A stretch of DNA of 6,879 bases from Bryobacterales bacterium (GCA_903970295.1 CAJCHQ010000488.1:1-6879), one strand, 5' to 3'; counted from the stretch's first letter, positions 1 to 6,325 are shown. The notes: a model not told the origin generated them from the letters alone. Numbers and translations: made by a program.

Positions 1-1
1 C

Positions 2-856
2 CCCGATCAGTGGCGTAAATTCACCTTCGCCTGTGCTGAAAACCACATTCGGATCGGCAGCAAACACTTCACAGAGCAGCTGATCTTGGCGGAGTTGATG
101 GCACAAACTATCGAAAGCCGCACCAAATTGATCGTGGAGCGCCGGTTTGATCTGGGCGGCACACTTGTTTGTCATGGCGCCCTGATTCGAGGAGAAATAG
201 ACGCTTATCCCGAATACACGGGCACCGGCATGTCGTCAGTTCTGAAAATCGATGGGGAAACAAATCCAGTCAAGGTTCTTTCGATCGTCAAAGAACAATA
301 CGCAAAACAATTCAAAGTGCGCTGGTTGGCACCTTTTGGCTTCAACAACACATGGGCACTGATCTGTGCAAAGCCCAAACCCTGGCGAACCATCTCTGAT
401 CTTGGACCAGCGGCTTCGGCATTGACGATCGGACTGCCGGCAGAGTTTGCCGAGAGGGCTGACGGCTTTCCTGGATTGAGGAAAACCTACAGATTGAACT
501 TCGGCAAAATCGCCGACATCGACACAAACATCGCTTACAAAGCACTCTCTGAAAACGAATTAGACGTGGCCGCGGGTAATGCCACCGACGGCCGCATCGA
601 TGCCCTGAATCTGCGTCTACTAAAAGATGATTTGCATTTCTTTCCTCCATACCAGGCGGCGCCAATCGCCAGAATCGATACCCTGGAAAAGCATCCCGAA
701 CTCGAGCAATCGTTGAATACCTTATCGGGGAAGATCGACGACAAGACTATGCGGGCTCTCAACTACGCAGTCGATGGCGGCGGGCTGTCACCAGGGGCAG
801 TTGCGCATCAATTCTTGAAAGACCATCCCGAAATCATTAGCTCATCGGCGCAGTAA
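2..856 (+). CDS. Glycine betaine/choline-type ABC transporter substrate-binding protein (5' end outside window)
   Basis: Binding component of an osmoprotectant (betaine, choline or related quaternary amine) ABC importer of the OpuAC/ProX-like family; it would capture ligand outside the cytoplasmic membrane. The frame is open from base 2, so the first 28 codons before the first in-window start candidate (TTG at 86) are coding. Family motifs appear in order along the 284 visible residues: IRIGSKHFTEQ (about 16-26), DAYPEYTGTG (67-76), FGFNNTWAL (112-120), NATDGRI (193-199) and HFFPPYQAAPIAR (212-224). The lobe around YPEYTGT and the TDGRI strand are typical of OpuBC/OsmX/YehZ proteins. Because IRIGSK sits only about 16 residues in, almost the whole binding domain is present. 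The sequence just before it (WRKFTFACAEN) lacks a convincing hydrophobic signal or lipobox, so it may be a linker from an upstream fused permease; that cannot be settled here. Ligand specificity is not determined. Confidence 0.9.
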   Translation, partial: PDQWRKFTFACAENHIRIGSKHFTEQLILAELMAQTIESRTKLIVERRFDLGGTLVCHGALIRGEIDAYPEYTGTGMSSVLKIDGETNPVKVLSIVKEQYAKQFKVRWLAPFGFNNTWALICAKPKPWRTISDLGPAASALTIGLPAEFAERADGFPGLRKTYRLNFGKIADIDTNIAYKALSENELDVAAGNATDGRIDALNLRLLKDDLHFFPPYQAAPIARIDTLEKHPELEQSLNTLSGKIDDKTMRALNYAVDGGGLSPGAVAHQFLKDHPEIISSSAQ

Positions 857-879
857 TCAACTCTGCCTCGACTGCGGCA

Positions 880-895
880 CCAGCAAAAAGGCTGG
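880..895 (+). terminator. Weak hairpin after the binding-protein gene
   Basis: CCAGC (880-884) pairs with GCTGG (891-895) around an AAAAAG loop, 24 bp after the stop codon. What follows is GU-rich (GTGTTGGTGTTTG) rather than a clean T run, so termination here is possible but weakly supported. Confidence 0.25.
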
Positions 896-920
896 CACGT
901 GTTGGTGTTTGTATGTGAAA

Positions 921-952
921 ACAAGTTGGAACAAGTTTGGAACCAGTTCGGA
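921..952. repeat. Three tandem imperfect 10-11 bp repeats
   Basis: ACAAGTTGGA (921-930), ACAAGTTTGGA (931-941) and ACCAGTTCGGA (942-952) are consecutive copies in the 160-bp gap upstream of the small membrane-protein gene. Unit length is close to one helical turn, so the copies could be stacked binding sites, but nothing else supports that. Confidence 0.5.
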
Positions 953-1016
953 ATACTTGCCGTCTTTGCAGCCGTTGTTAGACATAAAGCGCAGATAACC
1001 TGGCAAGGAGAATCCG

Positions 1017-1268
1017 ATGGTCACCATAGTAACGGAACGCGGCGAGATTGATGAAAACGGCAACGTTATTCGCCGGTTCGACTTCATGAAATTGTTGGCA
1101 ATCAGCCTATCAACAGCATTGTTGCTCTCGTTAGTGGCCGCCTTCAATCTGAATAAAGACGTCACTGACTTGACGCAGAACAAAGTACCCGAACTTCAAA
1201 CTCAGATCGCAGCCAACAGTCCTGAGATCATCAATGAAGCACGAATGAGAAGTGCCAACCCTATGTAG
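1017..1268 (+). CDS. Small single-pass membrane protein, function unknown
   Basis: The product is 83 residues. I do not recognise a family. The start at ATG 1017 is fixed by AAGGAG at 1005-1010 with a 6-nt spacer. The alternative ATG at 1086, which would make the hydrophobic stretch N-terminal, has no ribosome site. The N-terminal 24 residues are polar and charged (TERGEIDENGNVIRRFDF). A hydrophobic segment follows at about 25-44 (LLAISLSTALLLSLVAAF), then a polar, Gln/Asn/Glu-containing tail of about 40 residues. Basic residues R19, R20 and K25 before the segment predict N-in/C-out topology by the positive-inside rule. It stands alone, 160 bp after the binding-protein gene, and converges on the LMF1-family gene. 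A role as a subunit or anchor is possible but unsupported. Confidence 0.7.
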   Translation: MVTIVTERGEIDENGNVIRRFDFMKLLAISLSTALLLSLVAAFNLNKDVTDLTQNKVPELQTQIAANSPEIINEARMRSANPM

Positions 1269-1318
1269 TTTGCCTACTGCATTATCGCACTTAAATTATG
1301 GGCTATTACCGCCCGCCT

Positions 1319-1360
1319 GAGCCTGATTAGCGGCAACAAGATTGCGCGTTGATCAGGCTT
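1319..1360. terminator. Long hairpin between convergent genes, probable bidirectional terminator
   Basis: AGCCTGAT (1320-1327) pairs perfectly with ATCAGGCT (1352-1359). Pairing continues inward through TAGCG/CGTTG (two G-U wobbles), one bulged G at 1346 and GCAA/TTGC, giving about 17 base pairs closed by the loop CAAGA (1337-1341). It lies 52 bp after the small membrane-protein gene and 13 bp after the end of the opposite-strand LMF1-family gene. There is no clear T run on either side, so it may act partly as a 3'-end stabilising structure. Confidence 0.5.
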
Positions 1361-1372
1361 TCGGTATTCGCC

Positions 1373-2905
1373 TCAAAGATCTTTTTTCGGCACCTGACTG
1401 AAGCTGTCGATGCCTATCTCGGGAGCAAACCGGTCCAGATACTGCCGGCGCCACCATTGTCCCTGGCCGAATAATTCATTACTATCGCTAAAATCGTAGC
1501 GATATAGTTGGGCACGCAAAAACTTAGGCGGTTGATTGGGAAACGGATTGGACTTCAAAAGTGCCAAAACCTCCGGTGAACCCTGGAAGAGACGCACCAT
1601 AAAATGTGCAAACCAGGGACTGCGATCGAGCGGAGCAAGCGCGGCAAACCACATCTGCCAATCGAGTCTTGGCTGCATCGGCGCAATTATGCACGGCGGA
1701 GCTTGTAAATCCCCCGGCTTGAACTTGAATTCGTAGGGCAGCCAGTTTTTTCCATCGGCGCTGCCTTCGATTATGATTTCATCGCGAGTGGTCGTCATAA
1801 CGGCAAACAGACCATAGGTATTGCAAAGATAGAATCTCGAGAGTGGCTCTGCCGCCGCTTCAATAAATGATGGAATGAGGGCAGCCGGACACAAACCAGT
1901 CAAGCTCAAAACACCGATCACGAAGGCAATCAATATAGAGATAGCGCCGCGAACTTTGGCCATTCGTGGGGAGGCTATCTCAGTGGGAAGATTGCGGAAC
2001 CACGTCCTCAATGGCCCGCGCAGGACTTTTTCCCAGGCACGGTCATCAACCAAGACACAGGCCAGAGCCACAGTGAGCAGATTGAAATAGGCATAATTGC
2101 CAGCTGCCGCGATCAATACTTGCAATAAAAAGAACCCGGCAGCTGCCACTAAGCGCATCCGCCGTCCCATAACAATAAAAAATGGCAAGACTAATTCGAT
2201 CAGAAATACGCCCCCACACGAGAACTTTTGCAAGAACTCCGGCAATTTAGCCAGGACCCAGGATAAAGGTGTCGGCAACGGCTGCGTTAGATAGTGGTAA
2301 TTGAGGGCGGTCAGACTTGCCCAGGTCGGGTCACCACTGCTCAGTTTGACTACTCCCGATTCGAACATCAGCCGGAAGAGCAACCAGCGCACCAGCCAGA
2401 TTAAAACCACTGGCGGTGGCGTCATCGGCACCATTTTTTCTTTATTACGCCAGGGCGGCTCGAGCAGTCGCCACGGCGCCAAAAACATCGAGAGAAAGCC
2501 CGTTTCGAGCAGAAGTATATCCCACTGAAAAGAGAGAAAGTCCTGACCGATCACGACCAGTGAGAGCCACAAAACCCAACAGAAAAAGAGGGCAGGAGCT
2601 GCTAAAACTCCGGCGGCGGCAAACAGGCCACAAAGTGCTCCGACCCAACAAATGAATTGCAGCATCTGATCGCCGGGGTGCAGCCAATAAACAGACGGAA
2701 AGATCAAGAATCGGGAAATGCCTTCCATTCTTGCCACGATGTCTGCGAGCCGGGCCACCGGCAAGATGCCGGTTGTGCCAAGCAATCCCTGCACCTGGGT
2801 GCCGAGCGAGGCGAAGGCAGAAAAATAGGCAAGACCGACAATGCGCAGAAAGATCCAGGCAGCAAAGGTGTATGTGGTGGTTGATTTACTGTCGGCGGTT
2901 GTCAT
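1373..2905 (-). CDS. Lipase maturation factor (LMF1) family membrane protein
   Basis: A 510-residue polytopic inner-membrane protein of the LMF1/LMF2 family. In animals LMF1 is an ER protein needed for folding of secreted dimeric lipases; the role of bacterial members is not established. Diagnostic segments are present in order: SLGTQVQGLLGTTGILP (33-49), FLSFQWDILLLETGFL (123-138), RWLLFRLMFESGVVKLSSGDP (173-193), LNYHYLTQPLPTPLSW (201-216), and the soluble C-terminal signature FKPGD (395-399) plus APMQPRLDWQMWFAAL (408-423). Hydrophobic segments lie near 12-35, 81-100, 103-120, 123-144, 166-188, 231-247, 250-286 and 320-345; the region from about 370 on is soluble. Length is typical of a full-length member. 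The start ATG (2903-2905) has only a weak ribosome site (GGTGA adjacent to the start). The divergent neighbour at 3094 shares a 188-bp intergenic region. No lipase gene is adjacent, so its client is unknown. Confidence 0.9.
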   Translation of the reverse strand: MTTADSKSTTTYTFAAWIFLRIVGLAYFSAFASLGTQVQGLLGTTGILPVARLADIVARMEGISRFLIFPSVYWLHPGDQMLQFICWVGALCGLFAAAGVLAAPALFFCWVLWLSLVVIGQDFLSFQWDILLLETGFLSMFLAPWRLLEPPWRNKEKMVPMTPPPVVLIWLVRWLLFRLMFESGVVKLSSGDPTWASLTALNYHYLTQPLPTPLSWVLAKLPEFLQKFSCGGVFLIELVLPFFIVMGRRMRLVAAAGFFLLQVLIAAAGNYAYFNLLTVALACVLVDDRAWEKVLRGPLRTWFRNLPTEIASPRMAKVRGAISILIAFVIGVLSLTGLCPAALIPSFIEAAAEPLSRFYLCNTYGLFAVMTTTRDEIIIEGSADGKNWLPYEFKFKPGDLQAPPCIIAPMQPRLDWQMWFAALAPLDRSPWFAHFMVRLFQGSPEVLALLKSNPFPNQPPKFLRAQLYRYDFSDSNELFGQGQWWRRQYLDRFAPEIGIDSFSQVPKKDL

Positions 2906-3093
2906 TTCACCATCATTTGATTGTGAATGGTCAAAAACAGACTGGTTTAAAACGTAATGGCTAAAAGGCTAGCACCCCGTCTTCAGTATTCTACGTAACA
3001 AAAAGGCGGAAACTAAAGATAATCACGGGCGTCTGGGCATGGAATATATAACCGCGTTTTCTGCGAGTACTACGTCCGCCGGAGTGGACAAAT

Positions 3094-4101
3094 ATGCCGA
3101 AATATTTACTAAAGCCTGCTGCCACCGTGGCAGCGCTGGTGCTCTTATCGATTAATTTTGCTGGAGTCGCCCGAGCGACCGAGGCCACTGTCACAAATCT
3201 AGCCATGAGTACACCTTCGTCGCCGCCCCTGGCGGCTTCTGTATCAGCCACCAGTGATGAGGAAGTTCCTCTCATAGATAACGATCAAGAAAAGGTGACC
3301 GCCGAGTACAAATGGGAAGAAATCCCGGATGCTGATGGCAAAACTCATATCTCGGCCGGGGCGAAGTTTCCCATTTGCGTAGTTTCGACTCACACGAGTA
3401 AGAATGCCAAAGTCGGAGACGCCGTCGAGGGCAAGCTCAATATCGATATCAAAATTGGTGGTCGGCTTGTAGCCAGTAAAGGAGCAACTGTGATCGGGCA
3501 TGTGGTTTCGGTCAGCCCCGCTCGTCGCATGCTGGCAGCCGAGATCTGTCCCAAGCGCTGGATGCGCGCTGCTGGTGCCCTGGGCATCCAGTTCGACGAA
3601 ATCCTGGTCGATAAGCAACACATTCCTCTCGTGGCGACGCCGGCATCGGCTTCGCGAGTAGTCGATAATGTCAACGAAGGACGCGTTCTCGGCGTCAATC
3701 ACAACGGTGAATTGGCCAGCCCGCTGTCTATCCAGCTTAAACATCAAGCCTTGCATCTGGCCCTTCGCGCTGGCGCCTCCGCCGGCGGTGTGTTCAGCTT
3801 TGGTGCAGTGCCAGTCGCGTTCGGCGTCATGGGCGCCATCAGCCCATCATTCGCTTACATGCAGCCAGTCGGGAAAAACGTCCGCCACAGACGGCTAAAG
3901 GGATTCAGCATGGGCGTTGTGTCCGGGCTGCCAGGCGGTTTCTTGATCTCCGATACAATCATCCGCGGACCCGAAGCCGTGGTCAAACCAGGCGATATAT
4001 TTCTTGCCGAATTCAAACAAGACTTCACGGGTGAGCCAAGCACCGACGCTCAACTGCTGCCGAATGTGAAAACGAAAGTTCACGGCGAAGTTTTGCCCTG
4101 A
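3094..4101 (+). CDS. Exported protein of unknown function with a compact Gly-rich core
   Basis: The product is 335 residues; I cannot name a family with confidence. The start ATG 3094 is preceded by GGAG at 3081-3084 (9-nt spacer). Residues 1-28 form a Sec signal peptide (basic start, hydrophobic LVLLSINFAG, likely cleavage after ARA). A Ser/Ala/Pro-rich and then acidic linker runs to about residue 75. Residues about 95-185 read like a small beta-rich domain: VGDAVEGKLNIDIKIGGRLVASKGATVIGHV, then an FDEILVD strand and IPLVATPA. The pattern 'GD.v.g.l..di..gg.lv..kG..v.GhV' resembles modules in poorly characterised secreted or envelope proteins. A Gly/Ala-rich hydrophobic stretch lies at 226-257, and the C-terminus has VKPGDIFLAEFKQDF (297-311). 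Cysteines are few (C95, C152). It is divergent from the LMF1-family gene and 105 bp upstream of yceI, so it may or may not be cotranscribed with yceI. Confidence 0.8.
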   Translation: MPKYLLKPAATVAALVLLSINFAGVARATEATVTNLAMSTPSSPPLAASVSATSDEEVPLIDNDQEKVTAEYKWEEIPDADGKTHISAGAKFPICVVSTHTSKNAKVGDAVEGKLNIDIKIGGRLVASKGATVIGHVVSVSPARRMLAAEICPKRWMRAAGALGIQFDEILVDKQHIPLVATPASASRVVDNVNEGRVLGVNHNGELASPLSIQLKHQALHLALRAGASAGGVFSFGAVPVAFGVMGAISPSFAYMQPVGKNVRHRRLKGFSMGVVSGLPGGFLISDTIIRGPEAVVKPGDIFLAEFKQDFTGEPSTDAQLLPNVKTKVHGEVLP

Positions 4102-4161
4102 GGACAAAGGCAATAATCAAACGAAAACTTTCTCCTGCGGTATGATCCCGTAGAACTCGGC

Positions 4162-4176
4162 CGCCCGATTTGGGCG
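4162..4176 (+). other. Small GC hairpin in the yceI leader
   Basis: CGCCC (4162-4166) and GGGCG (4172-4176) pair around GATTT, ending 19 nt before the yceI ribosome site. No T run follows, so it looks like a leader structure rather than a terminator; significance is low. Confidence 0.3.
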
Positions 4177-4206
4177 TGGACTTCTATAAGTTGCAAAGGA
4201 GAGAAA

Positions 4207-4881
4207 ATGCCTGCTCACTCGAGATTCGCTTCTGTTGGTCCGAGTTTTGACTCTCGATCTGGCGTGATCATTGCCTCCCTCCTGTCAATCCTGGCATCCA
4301 CTGGCGCACTGGCAAAAGATGCAACCTTTGTCGTCGACGATCCAAAACACAGGGATCTAGTCAGTTTTACTTCCGATGCTCCGATCGAATTGATCGAAGG
4401 AAAGACGGATGCGGTCAAAGGCAGCGTCACATTAGATGATTCGTTCGATCTGAAAAAGCCAGCCAAAGTGCACTTCGAGGTCGATTTAGCCAAGATCGAT
4501 ACAGGCATTGCCTTACGCAATGAACATATGCGCGACAAATTTTTGCAAACCAGTAAATATCCAAAAGCGGTTTTCGACTTGACTACTTATACCAGTTCAG
4601 CCGACCATCTGAAAGAAACCGAGACGGCGACGATCAATGCCAAAGGTAATTTGAGTCTGCACGGCAAAACAGTTGTGCGCGACATTCCGGTCAAAGTGAC
4701 TTACTTCGATAAATGCAAAGGCGAATTGACCAATGGCAAGAGCTGCCAAGTTCTCGAAGTCAAAACAACTTTCAAAGTGCCCTTCAAAGATTTCGCTATC
4801 GAACGCCCGGAAATCGTTTTCCAGAAACTCGCAGATACTGTCGTCGTAACGGTCACAGCCACCGCCAGGCGAGCACTTTAA
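4207..4881 (+). CDS. YceI-family periplasmic protein
   Basis: YceI-family proteins are small secreted lipocalin-like beta-barrels; characterised members bind polyisoprenoid or other long-chain lipids in the periplasm. The product is 224 residues, with a strong ribosome site AAAGGAG (4195-4201) before ATG 4207. A signal peptide covers residues 1-36, with an unusually long polar n-region of 19 residues, then IIASLLSILASTGALA, cleaving before KD. Hallmarks follow: VKGSVTLDDSFDL (70-82), VDLAKIDTG (92-100), the signature RNEHMRDKFLQTSKYPKAVF (104-123), and GNLSLHGKTVVRDIPVKV (147-164). The end (FQKLADTVVVTVTATA) matches the final strand. C170 and C180 bracket an 11-residue loop and could form a disulfide. 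The next gene starts 28 bp after the stop with its own ribosome site and no terminator between, so the two are probably cotranscribed. The particular ligand is unknown. Confidence 0.93.
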   Translation: MPAHSRFASVGPSFDSRSGVIIASLLSILASTGALAKDATFVVDDPKHRDLVSFTSDAPIELIEGKTDAVKGSVTLDDSFDLKKPAKVHFEVDLAKIDTGIALRNEHMRDKFLQTSKYPKAVFDLTTYTSSADHLKETETATINAKGNLSLHGKTVVRDIPVKVTYFDKCKGELTNGKSCQVLEVKTTFKVPFKDFAIERPEIVFQKLADTVVVTVTATARRAL

Positions 4882-4909
4882 TTATGGTACAACCACAAGG
4901 AGCAAACAA

Positions 4910-5215
4910 ATGCACAAACTTCCCCGCGTAGAAATGGCTGCTTTACTGGCTATGATTAGTATGGGTGCTTCCGGCATCGCCAGCGCGAATGCTGCGGACA
5001 ATCACACAGACACGATGGAAGCAACCGAACATCAACTGCTTGCGGCTAAGAGCGGCAAAGACAGCAGTTGTGGCGAAGGCAGCTGCGGCACTGATAAGAA
5101 AGGCATGAAAGCTGCAAAAGACAAAAAAGCTGAAAAGGAAAAAACCGAAGCCGACAAAACCGAGAAGCAATCCGGTGGAGCAGCCAGCTCAGACGCCAAC
5201 AAAACCCAAAAATAA
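4910..5215 (+). CDS. Exported CGEGSCG-motif peptide, HvfA-like putative RiPP metallophore precursor
   Basis: The product is 101 residues. ATG 4910 is set by AAGGAG (4897-4902, 7-nt spacer). A Sec signal peptide covers about residues 1-28 (MAALLAMISMGASGIASANA, cleavage before AD). The mature part has HQLLAAKSGKDSS, then CGEGSCG at 54-60, then a 40-residue Lys/Glu/Ala/Asp-rich tail, probably helical or disordered. The only two cysteines, C54 and C59, lie in this motif. HvfA-type precursors are small Sec-exported low-complexity proteins with EGKCG-like motifs whose cysteines are converted by a DUF692 (MNIO) enzyme plus partner into oxazolone/thioamide copper-binding groups; the resemblance in architecture and motif is the basis of this call. 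No MNIO gene is in the window, so the modification is unproven. Alternatives are a simple two-Cys metal-binding or disulfide-bonded peptide. Linkage to yceI suggests a periplasmic job. Confidence 0.6.
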   Translation: MHKLPRVEMAALLAMISMGASGIASANAADNHTDTMEATEHQLLAAKSGKDSSCGEGSCGTDKKGMKAAKDKKAEKEKTEADKTEKQSGGAASSDANKTQK

Positions 5216-5234
5216 CTGACCTTGCCGTAAGACG

Positions 5235-5313
5235 AGAACGGGTGATCACAGTATCTATCTGCTATTGCCACTGTATATAGTGGCACATACGGTGCATGCG
5301 GATCACTCGTTTT
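5235..5313 (+). other. Nested stem-loop before the acetyltransferase gene (leader structure or terminator)
   Basis: An outer 13-bp stem pairs 5235-5247 (AGAACGGGTGATC) with 5301-5313 (GATCACTCGTTTT), including two G-U wobbles. Inside it, TGCCACT (5266-5272) pairs with AGTGGCA (5279-5285) around GTATAT. The A-rich base of the 5' arm and the TTTT of the 3' arm are terminator-like, and it begins 20 bp after the preceding stop codon. But the 3' arm ends only 11 nt before the acetyltransferase ATG, so it could equally be a structured leader controlling that gene. Confidence 0.5.
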
Positions 5314-5324
5314 GATTGAGATCT

Positions 5325-5741
5325 ATGTCCGACAACTTTCCTATCCTCAAAACCAAAAGGTTGATTTTGCGGCTGCCTGAACCGAGCGAGGCGGCTGAGG
5401 GACTGCGTTACATGCAAAATAACTTAACGCACAGTCAGATTTTTCGCAAAGGCTTTCAAGCTGCTTATCTCGGCTATGGTATCGACCACGACAAGCAAAG
5501 ACAAGGTTTGATGTTTGAAGCCATTTCAGCTGCGCTCGATTACGTTTTCAACGACCGCAATTTGCATAGAATCATGGCTAATTACATGCCGACAAACGAG
5601 CGCAGCGGTAACCTCCTCAAACGGCTGGGCTTCAGAGTGGAGGGCTATGCCAAGGACTATTTACTGATCAATGGCAGCTGGCGAGATCATGTTCTCACGT
5701 CTCTGACCAACGCAAATTGGCACCATCCGGAAGAGATCTGA
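5325..5741 (+). CDS. rimJ: RimJ-like GNAT N-acetyltransferase with an internal deletion
   Basis: RimJ acetylates the N-terminus of ribosomal protein S5 in E. coli. The visible product is 138 residues against 194 for E. coli RimJ. The N-terminal strand ([18 protein letters not shown]) and the whole C-terminal half match closely: [10 protein letters not shown], an acetyl-CoA loop with [46 protein letters not shown], and [10 protein letters not shown]. The middle is missing: MQNNLTH (about 30-36) runs straight into [15 protein letters not shown], whereas family members carry about fifty residues between these points, covering the PWxP segment and strands beta2-beta3. The junction is near 5427-5436 and in frame. 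The ATG at 5325 is preferred over TTG 5316, although the ribosome site is weak (TTGAG). The product is probably inactive or a remnant; an assembly collapse is also possible. Confidence 0.8.
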   Translation: MSDNFPILKTKRLILRLPEPSEAAEGLRYMQNNLTHSQIFRKGFQAAYLGYGIDHDKQRQGLMFEAISAALDYVFNDRNLHRIMANYMPTNERSGNLLKRLGFRVEGYAKDYLLINGSWRDHVLTSLTNANWHHPEEI

Positions 5742-5771
5742 CTTTTTTTTTGAAAAACTTTGAACCTGCAA

Positions 5772-5796
5772 AGACTGGGAAGATCAGCCTCAGTCT
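5772..5796 (+). other. Hairpin in the 172-bp gap after the acetyltransferase gene
   Basis: AGACTG (5772-5777) pairs with CAGTCT (5791-5796), with one or two more pairs possible inside. No T run follows. It may stabilise the 3' end of the upstream transcript; apart from a T9 run at 5743-5751, nothing else stands out in this gap. Confidence 0.3.
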
Positions 5797-5913
5797 GGGC
5801 GATGGATAAAAAAACTGCAAGTGTTCACAAAACATCCACGGAATCATAAGTTAATGATAGACGTCCCCCAAGTTAGTTAGGTTTTCTAGATTGTCTTTTG
5901 TAGGAGAACGCTC

Positions 5914-6234
5914 ATGAAGTGGCAAATAGTCTCAATCGCGGCTGTAGTCGCACTTTTTCAATATTCCGGTCAAGCCGCAGAAGCACACTGTCATCATCAT
6001 AGATGGGCGATGATGAATGGGATGAACGGCTACAACACGATGGGAATGTCTGCTTACAACCCGATGGCAATGAGCGGCTATGGTCGTTATAACAATGGCT
6101 ATGGCGCTTACAACACCGGCTACGGTGGCTACAATCCTTATTCCGGTTACAACCGTAACATGATGGGCTACGGCGGCGGCATGGGCAGCATGATGAACAC
6201 AGGCGTCATGGGTCGTTTGATACGCGGTTTCTAA
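5914..6234 (+). CDS. Small secreted His-first, Met/Tyr/Gly/Asn-rich protein
   Basis: The product is 106 residues; no named family is recognised. The ribosome site AGGAG (5902-5906) precedes ATG 5914 by 7 nt. The signal peptide spans residues 1-24 (IVSIAAVVALF, cleavage after AEA), which would leave a mature N-terminus of HCHHHRW. The 82-residue mature chain has 13 Met and 11 Tyr, arranged in loose repeats such as GYN, AYNP, GYGAYN and GGYNPY, and ends GVMGRLIRGF. Cys26 is the only cysteine. The His/Cys cluster at the new N-terminus plus many Met residues could bind copper or another metal; the Tyr/Gly/Asn repeats suggest a disordered or self-associating secreted chain. A terminator follows at 6375-6400, so it is probably monocistronic. 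The protein starting at 6732 has the same plan, so the two look like diverged paralogues. Confidence 0.75.
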   Translation: MKWQIVSIAAVVALFQYSGQAAEAHCHHHRWAMMNGMNGYNTMGMSAYNPMAMSGYGRYNNGYGAYNTGYGGYNPYSGYNRNMMGYGGGMGSMMNTGVMGRLIRGF

Positions 6235-6244
6235 TTTAGGTTTC

Positions 6245-6325
6245 GAAAGCGCGGGGTGCATGGCATCGCCATGTCCTCTAAGGGAGCAAAGAGGGCATGG
6301 CCGTGCCATGCCCCTCACGCTTTTC
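6245..6325. repeat. Palindromic element with four CATGGC/GCCATG arms
   Basis: This 81-nt element folds two ways. In one long hairpin, AAAGCG (6246-6251) pairs with CGCTTT, GGG+GCATGGCA (6254-6265, one bulged T) with TGCCATGCCCC (6304-6314), and GCCATGTCCTC (6268-6278) with GAGGGCATGGC (6291-6301). Alternatively it forms two short hairpins, GCATGGC-ATC-GCCATG (6258-6273) and GGGCATGGC-CGT-GCCATGCCC (6293-6313). It ends in CGCTTTTC, 90 bp after a stop codon, so it could act as a terminator. Its modular, self-complementary build resembles dispersed palindromic (REP-like) repeats, which are common in cyanobacterial intergenic DNA. Confidence 0.7.

Noticed and set aside
857..1183. 108-codon minus-strand open frame
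   Set aside because: It overlaps the plus-strand small membrane-protein gene, which has a clear ribosome site and a coherent membrane segment; the minus frame has no recognisable features.
2416..2964. Several plus-strand open frames of 65-80 codons
   Set aside because: They are antisense to the LMF1-family gene, overlap one another in different frames and are Arg/Gln-rich, as expected for shadows.
3244..3756. 170-codon minus-strand open frame
   Set aside because: It lies wholly inside the exported-protein gene at 3094, has no ribosome site or domain, and reads as an antisense shadow.
4141..4146. TATGAT as a possible -10 box for yceI
   Set aside because: No acceptable -35 hexamer at 16-18 bp upstream and no extended -10 TG, so not reported as a promoter.
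5743..5751. Run of nine T directly after the acetyltransferase stop
   Set aside because: No convincing GC stem precedes it, so it was not called an intrinsic terminator.
5986..6000. Mature N-terminal His as a copper histidine brace (LPMO-like)
   Set aside because: The protein is far too small and low-complexity for an LPMO or CopC fold; only general metal binding is suggested.
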